DNA from: Pseudomonadota bacterium
Lineage (GTDB): Bacteria; Desulfobacterota; Anaeroferrophillalia; Anaeroferrophillales; Tharpellaceae
Assembly: GCA_015486505.1 (NCBI GenBank)
Contig: WFRP01000183.1
Location: 1 to 11,231, forward strand
Direction: 5' to 3'
DNA: 11,231 nt
The position numbers were made by a program, and so were the translations under genes. Below are positions 1 through 5,969 of this stretch, one piece after another. How positions within the stretch are numbered: position 1 is the stretch's first letter; each line of letters begins with the position of its first letter. The notes beneath the pieces were generated by a model. That model ran no database searches and was not told the origin of the DNA. It worked only from the letters and a program-made list of their open reading frames with translations.

Positions 1-264
1 AAATAACCTGTAAGGTACTAATGCGGGAACAATTCCCGCAACCCAAACAGGGCTTTTTGGCCCGCAAATAAGTACTCTTATCAGAACATTTTCTTGTTTT
101 TACAGTTGAAAAAAGCTGTCGAAAAAAACAAGAAAATAACCTGTAAGGTACTAATGGGCTCCCGCCCGCTTCCGAAAAACAACGGAATCGTTTCCGCAAC
201 CGCTTACGAAAAACCACCCCCGCCCCCTCTAGAAGGTGGGGGTAAAATTTGGCCTAATAGTTAC
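1..264 (-). repeat. Repeat block R1-left: mosaic element, minus orientation, cut by window edge
   Basis: Read on the minus strand, this block starts at 264 with a degenerate terminus (GTAACTATTAGGCC, two differences from GTAACTATTCAGCC). It continues through a D module (264-154), a full hairpin unit (153-21) and the first 20 bases of another unit that leaves the window. The D module matches 5359-5471 in inverted orientation with about five substitutions and one 2-base indel. The unit contains the 30-bp conserved core (64-93), a long hairpin with 14-nt arms at 88-101 and 124-137 plus a nested stem, and the GCGGGA/TCCCGC hairpin at about 23-39. The only open frame here (94-276) crosses the modules and looks spurious. 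Element type is inference; the repeat relationships are read directly. Confidence 0.85.
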
Positions 265-332
265 CTTTTATTTTGATTTATACCGATTGTCAACCGTAAA
301 TGTCTGAGTTTGACTTTGGTCAGGCAGTCTGT

Positions 333-480
333 TAGTACCTTACAGGTTATTTTCTGTACCAAAAAACAAGATTTAATAATCAGAAAATGTTCTGATAAGA
401 GTACTTATTTGCGACCAGCGGAAGTGCCCTTGGGTGCGGGCCGAAAAGGCCTGTTTGGGTTGCGGGATTTGTTCCCGCAT
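333..480 (+). repeat. Repeat block R1-right: solitary hairpin unit, plus orientation
   Basis: This is a single unit starting TAGTACCTTACAGG and ending in the GCGGGATTTGTTCCCGC hairpin. The 30-bp core lies at 383-412. Its stem is ATTTTCTG (349-356) with CAGAAAAT (381-388), enclosing a loop that is nearly identical to that of the unit at 10961-11133. It therefore belongs to a different sub-type from the 21-153 and 5582-5716 units, whose stem is CTTG/CAAG. No D or C end module and no 14-bp terminus adjoin it. It is separated from the R1-left block by about 68 bases of unique AT-rich sequence. Confidence 0.85.
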
Positions 481-729
481 TAGCAGTAAATATCAATCAG
501 TTAACCTGACTCAGAAGTAAACACTCGACTTCACTCGGTTTGGCGGTAAAGTTACAGAGGAAATAAACAAAATTGCTTCGCCTGCGCCCAACGGATTGCC
601 CCTGGGGTGCTGCGCACGGGGACTAAATTGAATTCTATCCCCACATCGAGGTAGTTTGGAACGGCAGCCGAATATTTTCACTCAGAAAGTTGAGAAAGTA
701 ACCTGACACAAAGAGAAAATGGTGTATCG
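481..729. other. Gene-free trkA upstream region with repeat fragments
   Basis: No credible gene lies here. Pieces of the repeat family are visible. About 584-608 resembles the 25-bp block duplicated at 11004-11053 (CAACGGATTGCCC followed by a G-rich end). An AATCAGTTAACCTGACTCA box at 495-513 recurs with one mismatch at 11162-11180. A related stretch at about 679-707 (TCAGAAAGTTGAGA, then GTAACCTGAC) resembles 11135-11177. The trkA promoter should be in this region, but I see no convincing -35/-10 pair, so trkA may be transcribed from within or next to repeat-derived DNA. Confidence 0.5.
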
Positions 730-2085
730 ATGCGAATAGTTATTTCCGGTTCCGGCGAGGTCGGCTTCCATCTGGCCGAACAGTTGGTGACCAGCCATCA
801 GGATGTGGTTCTGATCGAAAAAGATCCGCAGCGGGCCAAATTTGTCGCCGACCATCTCGACTGTATGGTCGTCCAGGGTGAGGGCAGTGATCCTGAGATT
901 CTGGAAGAAGCCGGGGTTGACGGTGCCAATACCTTTATCGCGGTTTCCAATCTTGATGAAATCAATATCGTCTCCTGTCTGGTCGTGGCCAACGAATTTA
1001 AGGTGAAAACCAAGATCGCCCGGGTGCGGAGTCTGCAGTATCGCCGCAGCGGGATTTTGAATAATGCTCTCCTCGGAATTGATTATGTCGTCAATCCCGA
1101 AATTGAGGCCGCCCGGGCGATTATGAATGTCATCGCCCACGGGGCCACCGGCGAGGTTCTGGTTTTCGACGATACCGATATTCAACTGCGTCATATATTT
1201 GTTGATGAAGGTTCTCCGTTTCGGGACAAGACCCTGCGTGAAGTGCGGAAGGCGCTTAAATATAATTTTATTATTGCCGGGATCAGTCGTGATGAAGAGA
1301 TTATCATTCCCTACGGTGACACCAGAATTGTTTCCGGCGATCGGGTCTATATTGTTTCAAGTCAGCGTAATATGGAGAAGATATTTGCCCGTACCGGTAA
1401 ATTTCGTCACAGTCTGCATAATGTGGTAGTGGTCGGCGGCGGCAAAATCGGTTGTTATGTCACGGAATTTCTTTTGCGCAGCGGGCGCAATGTCAAACTG
1501 GTTGAAAAAAATTATGATCATTGCAAATATCTGGCGGAGCGTTTTCCCGAGGCTTTGGTAATTAATGAAGATATCTCGGATGACAAACTCTTTGAGGATG
1601 AGCAACTCCATACTTCCGATCTTTTGGTCACCACCACCCAGGATGAAGCCTTAAATATGCTGACGGCGCTTTACGCCAAGAGCCTGGGGATAAAACGGGT
1701 GGTGCCGGTAGTAAACAAGTCCAGCTATATCAATATTGCCGATAAACTGAAGATCGACGCGATCGTCAGTCCCAAGTCAAGTTCGGTCAGCGCGATCCTG
1801 AAATATGTGCGGCGCGGTAATGTCAGGTGTGTCTATTCCATCTTTGACGGCAAGGCGGAGGCGATTGAATTTACGGTCAACTCTTCCAGTCGGATTGCCG
1901 GGAAGATGGTTAAGGAGATGCCGCTGCCGAACGGATCGCTGGTGGTTGCCGTTAACCGCAGGCATGGTTTGGTAGGTAAAAATTATGTTCCCAACGGCGA
2001 GTTTGTGGTTGAGGCTGGTGACAACGTGGTTACTTTCGCCAAGGCCGAACAGGTCGATGCTTTAGAAGAACTTTTCCTGAACTGA
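730..2085 (+). CDS. trkA: Trk system potassium uptake regulatory protein TrkA
   Basis: Cytoplasmic NAD(H)-binding RCK subunit that gates the TrkH potassium channel. At 451 residues it is close to the 458 of E. coli TrkA and has the usual duplicated layout. A first Rossmann (TrkA-N) domain opens with GSGEVG at residues 7-12, with an acidic strand end (LIEKD) that would hold the NAD ribose. A TrkA-C domain spans roughly 140-225. A second Rossmann domain carries GGGKIG at 236-241, and a second TrkA-C domain runs from about 370 to the end. The ATG at 730 is preferred because the first beta strand begins immediately (MRIVISG). The ribosome site is weak, only a distant AAGAG. trkH follows after 32 bases, so the two are very probably co-transcribed. 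Identity is very secure. Confidence 0.97.
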   Translation: MRIVISGSGEVGFHLAEQLVTSHQDVVLIEKDPQRAKFVADHLDCMVVQGEGSDPEILEEAGVDGANTFIAVSNLDEINIVSCLVVANEFKVKTKIARVRSLQYRRSGILNNALLGIDYVVNPEIEAARAIMNVIAHGATGEVLVFDDTDIQLRHIFVDEGSPFRDKTLREVRKALKYNFIIAGISRDEEIIIPYGDTRIVSGDRVYIVSSQRNMEKIFARTGKFRHSLHNVVVVGGGKIGCYVTEFLLRSGRNVKLVEKNYDHCKYLAERFPEALVINEDISDDKLFEDEQLHTSDLLVTTTQDEALNMLTALYAKSLGIKRVVPVVNKSSYINIADKLKIDAIVSPKSSSVSAILKYVRRGNVRCVYSIFDGKAEAIEFTVNSSSRIAGKMVKEMPLPNGSLVVAVNRRHGLVGKNYVPNGEFVVEAGDNVVTFAKAEQVDALEELFLN

Positions 2086-2117
2086 ACTGAACTTAATTTA
2101 ACTTAACTTAAACTGCC
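2086..2117. repeat. AACTG/AACTT pentamer run in the trkA-trkH spacer
   Basis: Starting just inside the trkA stop, the spacer reads as near-perfect pentamers (AACTG, AACTG, AACTT, AATTT, AACTT, AACTT), then AAACTGCC before the trkH ATG. A purine-rich ribosome binding site is absent. The run may come from slippage. The simple sequence itself is plain; any effect on trkH translation is inference. Confidence 0.7.
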
Positions 2118-3569
2118 ATGAATCCTAAAATTGTTTTACGGATAATCTCGTATCTTCTTCTGATTGTTTGCGCTTTTATGCTGACCGCGGTCGCGGTGGC
2201 GCTCTATTTCAAGGAATACGCGGTGGCCCGGACTTTCTTTATTGTTATTGCGGCTGCTGTTTTGGTTATCGGCGGTTTTCTTTTTTCAATTCGTTCCGAC
2301 CATCTCGGCCAGCCGTCATTCAAGGACGGTTTCCTTTTTGTTACCGGAAGTTGGGTGATAGTCGCCGTCCTCGGGGCCCTGCCCTTTTATCTTTCCGGGG
2401 CAATCCCCTCATTCTGCGATGCCTATTTCGAAACAATCTCCGGTTTTACAACGACCGGGGCCTCGATTCTGACGGAGATCCAGAGCCTGCCCCACGCAAT
2501 TCTCTATTGGCGCTCATTAACGCACTGGCTCGGCGGGATGGGCATTGTCGTGCTGACCGTCGCGATTCTGCCGCTGCTCGGCGTCGGGGGGCTGCAGTTG
2601 GTGAAAGCTGAGGCACCGGGGCCGACGGTTGATAAAATTACGCCCCGGATTACCGAGACCGCCAAGTATCTATGGTATATCTATATCGGAATGACGGTGG
2701 TTGAGACCCTGATGCTGATGGGCGGGGGCATGAGTTTTATCGATTCGCTGATTCATACGTTCGGCACCCTGGCCACCGGTGGTTTCTCGACCAAAAACGG
2801 CAGCGTTGAGCATTTTAATTCAGCCTATATCGATTGGGTAATTACCTTTTTTATGGTGGCGGCGGGGATGAATTTTGTTCTCCATTTTCGGCTTTTGACC
2901 GGCCAGGGCAAATCACTCCTGAAAAATTCCGAGCTTAAAGCCTATCTTTTGATCTTCGTGACGGCAACCCTGGCGATTGCCTGGATCCTTAACTTTAAGG
3001 TTTACCCGGTTTTTAAGGACGCGCTGCGTTATTCGGCATTTCAGGTGGCCTCGATCCTGACAACCACCGGTTTTGTCAGCGCCGATTACGAAACCTGGCC
3101 GCATGTGGCCCAGGCGATTCTGTTTCTCTTGATGTTTGTCGGCGGCTGTTCCGGCTCAACCGGCGGCGGTATCAAGGTGGTCAGGTTAGTTACGCTTTTC
3201 AAACAGGCACTTAACGAGATGAAGTATCTGATTCACCCCAAGGCGATCTTCCCGTTGCGCATCTCCGGCCAGGTGGTGCCGAAAAATATTGTTTATGCGA
3301 TTTCCGGCTTTTTTTTCCTTTATATAGCCATCCTTTTAATCGTTACCTTCATCGTCTGCCTTTCCGGGGTTGACCTTTTGAGCGCAGTCTCAGCCGCTCT
3401 GGCAACCGTCGGCAATATCGGTCCCGGCTTCGGGATTGTCGGGCCGACCGATAACTATGCTCATTTTTCCGACCCCATCAAATGGGTTTTGAGCTTCGCC
3501 ATGCTCGCCGGCCGCCTCGAGCTTTATACGGTTCTGGTTCTGTTTACGCCGATGTTCTGGAGGCGTTAA
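2118..3569 (+). CDS. trkH: Trk system potassium uptake protein TrkH
   Basis: Inner-membrane K+ translocating subunit of the Trk system, partner of the TrkA encoded just upstream. Its 483 residues equal the length of E. coli TrkH. The four pore-loop signatures of the SKT superfamily are visible in order: TTTGAS at 111-116, TLATGGFST at 217-225, TTTGFV at 315-320 and ATVGNIGPGFG at 429-439, between hydrophobic helices. The GGCSGSTGGGIK stretch at 342-353 matches the flexible intramembrane gate loop. The conserved C-terminal AGRLELYTVLVLF is present. No clear Shine-Dalgarno precedes ATG 2118; the spacer is a run of AACTG/AACTT pentamers. The stop codon overlaps that of the convergent cyclophilin gene by 4 bases. 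All pore signatures look intact, so I expect a working transporter. Confidence 0.97.
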   Translation: MNPKIVLRIISYLLLIVCAFMLTAVAVALYFKEYAVARTFFIVIAAAVLVIGGFLFSIRSDHLGQPSFKDGFLFVTGSWVIVAVLGALPFYLSGAIPSFCDAYFETISGFTTTGASILTEIQSLPHAILYWRSLTHWLGGMGIVVLTVAILPLLGVGGLQLVKAEAPGPTVDKITPRITETAKYLWYIYIGMTVVETLMLMGGGMSFIDSLIHTFGTLATGGFSTKNGSVEHFNSAYIDWVITFFMVAAGMNFVLHFRLLTGQGKSLLKNSELKAYLLIFVTATLAIAWILNFKVYPVFKDALRYSAFQVASILTTTGFVSADYETWPHVAQAILFLLMFVGGCSGSTGGGIKVVRLVTLFKQALNEMKYLIHPKAIFPLRISGQVVPKNIVYAISGFFFLYIAILLIVTFIVCLSGVDLLSAVSAALATVGNIGPGFGIVGPTDNYAHFSDPIKWVLSFAMLAGRLELYTVLVLFTPMFWRR

Positions 3570-4153
3570 TTGGTTTTGCTCGCTTCGCGCTTGACGGAGA
3601 TGATTTTGACCGGTTCTACCGGAACGTCCCGGTAGTGGCCTTTGGTGGTCGTCTTGACCCCGGCAATCTTGTCAATCGTGCCGACCCCTTTTATCACTTT
3701 GGCAAAAACCGCGTAGCCGTAATTGAAGTCGCTGTGATCCAGGTTGCTGTTGTTTTTCAGATTGATGAAGAATTGGCTGGTAGCGCTGTCGATCTGCTGG
3801 GTCCGGGCCATTGACAGGGTTGCTCTTAAATTACGCAGACCGTTGTCGGCCTCGTTTTTAATCGGGGCCCGGTTTTCTTTCTTTTCCATCTTTTCATCAA
3901 AGCCGCCGCCCTGGATAACAAAGCCGGGGATGACCCGGTGGAAAATGGTGCCGTCATAGAAACCGGCATCGACATATTCAAGAAAGTTCTGCACCGTAAT
4001 CGGAGCTTTTTCCGGATAAAGCTCAATTACCATTGTCCCCATAGTGGTTTCCATTACAACTTTCGGGTTGTCCGCCGCCCCGGAATTCACCGCCGCTCCC
4101 AATGTCAGAGCCATAAAAAAACCTCCCAGTAATAACATTTTGCTTAATTTCAT
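3566..4153 (-). CDS. Periplasmic cyclophilin-type peptidyl-prolyl cis-trans isomerase
   Basis: Catalyses proline isomerisation during folding of exported proteins. The cyclophilin core is clear. FHRVIPGFVIQGG at residues 71-83 holds the catalytic Arg73 and the Phe78/Gln81 pocket residues, and the SATSQFFINL strand follows. The protein is 195 residues from ATG 4153. That start is chosen over the longer frame opening at 4207 because AAGGAG sits 7 bases upstream and it gives a proper Sec signal peptide: K2/K5, a hydrophobic stretch over about 6-21, and a small-residue cleavage area near SGAA (24-27). A PpiA-like periplasmic role is therefore likely; a lipobox Cys is absent. The gene is convergent with trkH with a 4-base overlap and has about 170 bases of its own upstream DNA, so it may have its own promoter. 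Confidence 0.95.
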   Translation of the reverse strand: MKLSKMLLLGGFFMALTLGAAVNSGAADNPKVVMETTMGTMVIELYPEKAPITVQNFLEYVDAGFYDGTIFHRVIPGFVIQGGGFDEKMEKKENRAPIKNEADNGLRNLRATLSMARTQQIDSATSQFFINLKNNSNLDHSDFNYGYAVFAKVIKGVGTIDKIAGVKTTTKGHYRDVPVEPVKIISVKREASKTN

Positions 4154-4241
4154 AATTTTCTCCTTGTTCTCTTCGTAAAAAGCATCCCAGACCGCTATTG
4201 CGGCCACATATTTAAAAGTAACAAAAGAGCTTGCTGCACAT

Positions 4242-4260
4242 TATGCCTATATTAGGCATA
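4242..4260. promoter_or_regulatory. Perfect 19-bp palindrome, possible operator upstream of the cyclophilin gene
   Basis: On the minus strand this reads TATGCCTAATATAGGCATA: two perfect 8-base arms around a 3-base centre. It lies about 90 bases before the cyclophilin start, downstream of the putative -10 at 4285-4290. It is AT-rich and lacks a T run, so it looks more like a dimeric repressor site than a terminator. The symmetry is seen; the regulatory role is inference. Confidence 0.45.
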
Positions 4261-4284
4261 GCATAAAACTCTTATAATTTCACA

Positions 4285-4312
4285 TATTTATAAAGCGTTA
4301 CTTAGAAGTTAA
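4285..4312 (-). promoter_or_regulatory. Putative sigma-70 promoter for the cyclophilin gene
   Basis: On the minus strand, TTAACT (4312-4307) and TAAATA (4290-4285) are separated by 16 bases. The palindrome at 4242-4260 falls just downstream, where a repressor could block elongation or initiation. The AT-rich background makes chance matches likely. Confidence 0.3.
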
Positions 4313-4325
4313 GGGTGTTTTGTTT

Positions 4326-4604
4326 TTAAAGCCATTTCTGCAAAGCGGTGATAATTTTTTCGGCCTGCTCTTTATTCGATATGTTGAATTTGGATTGCGG
4401 CATATATTTTCCATTAACCTTGCGGTAGCGGCGAATCGTGAAAAGATCCTTGCCGAATTTCTCATTTTTTTTGTCCCATTGCTGATAGTGAAAAACTATC
4501 GTGGTCCAGGCTCCCCGGGTCAGAATCTCTTTGTCGAGTTCTTTGACTAAAAGCTGCCCGTCTTCTTCGTAGTTTAAGGTTATCTCATCAATCGTTTCCG
4601 CCAT
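4326..4604 (-). CDS. Small conserved-looking protein of unknown function
   Basis: A 92-residue soluble, charged protein that I cannot assign to a named family. It begins with an acidic segment (residues 4-25) and has a central aromatic, strand-rich part (GAWTTIVFHYQQWD at 31-44, then LFTIRRYRKVNGKY at 54-67). A lysine-rich amphipathic helix (about 77-92) ends in Trp-Leu. There are no cysteines, signal peptide or membrane segments. AGGAG lies 9 bases before ATG 4604, a good ribosome site, and codon use resembles the neighbours, so it is very likely a real gene. It follows the rhomboid gene by 47 bases with no visible terminator, so it is probably in the same transcript. The layout hints at a small mixed alpha/beta domain. 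No function is proposed. Confidence 0.8.
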   Translation of the reverse strand: MAETIDEITLNYEEDGQLLVKELDKEILTRGAWTTIVFHYQQWDKKNEKFGKDLFTIRRYRKVNGKYMPQSKFNISNKEQAEKIITALQKWL

Positions 4605-4651
4605 TATTTTTTCTCCTGCAATCGGGTTTATGGTTGATGTCGCAAAGATAT

Positions 4652-5206
4652 TTATTTTCTGCCGCCGCCGCGGAGCAGTCCGTATAAGGCGCCGACAACG
4701 CCGCCGGTCAGGTGGGCGAACTGGGAAATGTTATCATTGCCCAGGGAACTGTAGATCTCATTGCCCAGGTAGAGGAAAGCTACCAGAATCAGGGTTAAAG
4801 GGATTTCTCCGGCCCGGATATTAGCGCATGAGCTTAAGAGGATCAGCATAAAAACGATGCCGCTGGCACCGAGCAGGCCGGTGTTGAAAAAAACCGCGTT
4901 AAGTACCGCGGTGAGCAGCGCTGTAACCAGAATCATTTCAAAAATGCGGGCGGAGCCGAATTTCTCTTCATTGATCGGCCCGATCAAAAGCAGCAGGGAG
5001 AGGTTGCCGGTTAAATGCGCGATACTGCCATGACCGAAGATGTAGGTGAAAAATTGAATGTAATGCAGCGGCGAGCCTTTAAGGCCGGGATAGGCCGTGA
5101 AAAAAGTCTGGGTTGTCGCCCCGTTGGTAAGTTTGTCGGCGACCATGACCGCGCAACAGAGCAGGGCGAAGGTCAAAGTTACCGGGGCGTTATAGCGAAT
5201 TTTCAT
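4652..5206 (-). CDS. Rhomboid family intramembrane serine protease
   Basis: Polytopic inner-membrane protease that cleaves transmembrane segments of other proteins. The catalytic dyad is recognisable: Ser115 in GASG (113-116) and His165 in AHLTGG (164-169). The HLTGN sequence (64-68) matches the conserved helix-2 H-x-x-x-N element that forms the oxyanion site (His64, Asn68). At 184 residues with about six hydrophobic segments it is the minimal bacterial six-helix form, without an extra cytoplasmic or seventh-helix domain. It ends in a Gly/Arg/Lys tail. The ATG at 5206 has no good Shine-Dalgarno. A strong promoter lies about 70 bases upstream, and the 92-residue gene follows. The substrate cannot be told from context. 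Confidence 0.93.
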   Translation of the reverse strand: MKIRYNAPVTLTFALLCCAVMVADKLTNGATTQTFFTAYPGLKGSPLHYIQFFTYIFGHGSIAHLTGNLSLLLLIGPINEEKFGSARIFEMILVTALLTAVLNAVFFNTGLLGASGIVFMLILLSSCANIRAGEIPLTLILVAFLYLGNEIYSSLGNDNISQFAHLTGGVVGALYGLLRGGGRK

Positions 5207-5273
5207 AATTATTTCAGCAGCGGTTGAATTATGGAGTTTGTGATTGAATTTATAATCTTGTTAAGCGACGCCC

Positions 5274-5302
5274 TAAATAGGACTTGTAATCAGCCTTGTC
5301 AA
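5274..5302 (-). promoter_or_regulatory. Sigma-70 promoter for the rhomboid gene
   Basis: On the minus strand a perfect TTGACA -35 (5302-5297) is followed after exactly 17 bases by TATTTA as -10 (5279-5274). Transcription would begin near 5267 and leave a leader of about 60 bases before the rhomboid ATG. The promoter lies outside the repeat element at 5359-5845. Confidence 0.65.
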
Positions 5303-5471
5303 GTTGAATTTGTGATTTGATCCTGATAGTGTCGGCACACCGGATTGCAAAAAAACAGGTAACTATTCAGCCAAATTTTACCCCCCCACCTTCTGGAGGG
5401 GGCGGGGGTGGTTTTTCGTAAGCGGTTGCGGAAACGATTTCGTTGTTTTTCGGAAGCGAGCGGGAGCCCAT

Positions 5472-5581
5472 TAGTACCTTACAGGTCATTTTCGGTTTGA
5501 AAAAACAAGAAAATGTTCTGATAAGAGTACTTATTTGCGGGCCGAAAACTTTCTTTTGGGTTGCGGGATTTGTTCCCGCAT
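5472..5581 (+). repeat. Hairpin unit 1 of block R2
   Basis: A 110-base unit starting TAGTACCTTACAGG, with the conserved 30-bp core at 5509-5538 and a GCGGGATTTGTTCCCGC hairpin at its end. Its stem is the shortest of the five (CATTTTC with GAAAATG), and its internal variable segment is also the shortest. It abuts the next unit directly. Confidence 0.85.
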
Positions 5582-5716
5582 TAGTACCTTACAGGTTATT
5601 TTCTTGTTTTAAAACAAGAAAATGTTCTGATAAGAGTACTTATTTGCGGGCCATCGGATTGCCCCTGGGTAGGGGCCGAAAAGGTTCGATTGGGTTGCGG
5701 GAGTCTGTTCCCGCAT
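5582..5716 (+). repeat. Hairpin unit 2 of block R2, with a 26-bp perfect palindrome
   Basis: A 135-base unit with the core at 5618-5647. At 5598-5623 the variable stem is a perfect 26-bp palindrome with no loop (arms ATTTTCTTGTTTT and its complement). The variable segment includes a CGGATTGCCCCTGGG stretch related to the 25-bp block duplicated at 11004-11053. The terminal hairpin is GCGGGA/TCCCGC with a 6-base loop. Confidence 0.85.
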
Positions 5717-5886
5717 TAGCATTGCAACTGTTTGAGCGTAAGCGAGTTCTGCAAGGCGGGCGCAGCGAGCTTAAAGGAAAAACAGAAATCTTAACGCCTG
5801 GCGGAGAAAAACCGCGCCCGACCCCGGATTCGGCTGAATAGTTACAAAAATAGTTGCAAAAAATATTTATTCGCTGATTTTTGTCC

Positions 5887-5915
5887 TTGACAAACCGCAG
5901 TTTGCATGTTAAATA
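5887..5915 (+). promoter_or_regulatory. Sigma-70 promoter for the 5970-6416 gene
   Basis: TTGACA (5887-5892), a 17-base spacer, then TAAATA (5910-5915) form a near-consensus promoter. Transcription would begin near 5922, about 48 bases before the ATG. The spacer holds a short CAAAC/GTTTG inverted repeat (5891-5904) that could be an operator, but it is too short to call. The promoter begins 42 bases after the repeat element ends. Confidence 0.7.
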
Positions 5916-5969
5916 GGATGAAAAAGATACAGTTAGTCAAATTAACTTTTATTTAGAAGGAGATTTATC

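Larger units (their letters stand above)
5359..5845 (+). mobile_element. Repeat block R2: complete 487-bp mosaic element with 14-bp terminal inverted repeats
   Basis: The ends are GTAACTATTCAGCC (5359-5372) and GGCTGAATAGTTAC (5832-5845), a perfect 14-bp inverted pair. Inside, in order, are a D module with a G-rich tract (5359-5471), two tandem hairpin units (5472-5581 and 5582-5716) and a C module (5717-5845). The D module recurs inverted at 154-264, and the C module recurs inverted at 10832-10960 with only two differences in 129 bases. No transposase or convincing coding frame is present; the 5443-5841 open frame crosses all modules and its matching parts elsewhere are open in other frames. 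It resembles a MITE-like non-autonomous element. No target-site duplication is evident, though TTGCAA occurs 8 bases outside both ends. Confidence 0.7.

Noticed and set aside
94..276. 60-residue open frame near the window start
   Set aside because: Lies wholly within repeat modules and includes the C-rich tract as a proline run; no ribosome site.
625..655. trkA promoter TTGAAT with GTAGTT
   Set aside because: Spacing is acceptable but the -10 is poor; not better than chance.
682..1194. 170-residue open frame antisense to trkA
   Set aside because: Shadow of the trkA coding frame; the sense protein has complete family motifs.
2168..2611. 147-residue frame inside trkH
   Set aside because: Out-of-frame reading of trkH, arginine/phenylalanine rich, with no features of its own.
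4154..4207. Longer cyclophilin start at 4207
   Set aside because: It would put 18 charged residues before the signal peptide, whereas ATG 4153 has an ideal ribosome site and gives a normal signal peptide.
5472..5716. CRISPR array
   Set aside because: Repeats are far too long, hairpin-bearing and directly abutting, with no regular unique spacers and no cas genes.
5472..5716. Integron attC cassette sites
   Set aside because: The GTTRRRY-type core sites are absent, no integrase is present, and units do not flank cassettes.
5443..5841. 132-residue open frame across the repeat element
   Set aside because: It crosses the D module, both units and the C module. The inverted C module near 10860-10980 is open in a different frame, and the sequence has no ribosome site or protein-like pattern, so it is a by-product of GC-rich repeats.
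5345..5858. Target-site duplication of the R2 element
   Set aside because: The bases next to the two 14-bp ends do not match each other directly. TTGCAA lies 8 bases outside both ends but in inverted arrangement, and is not seen outside R1 or R3.
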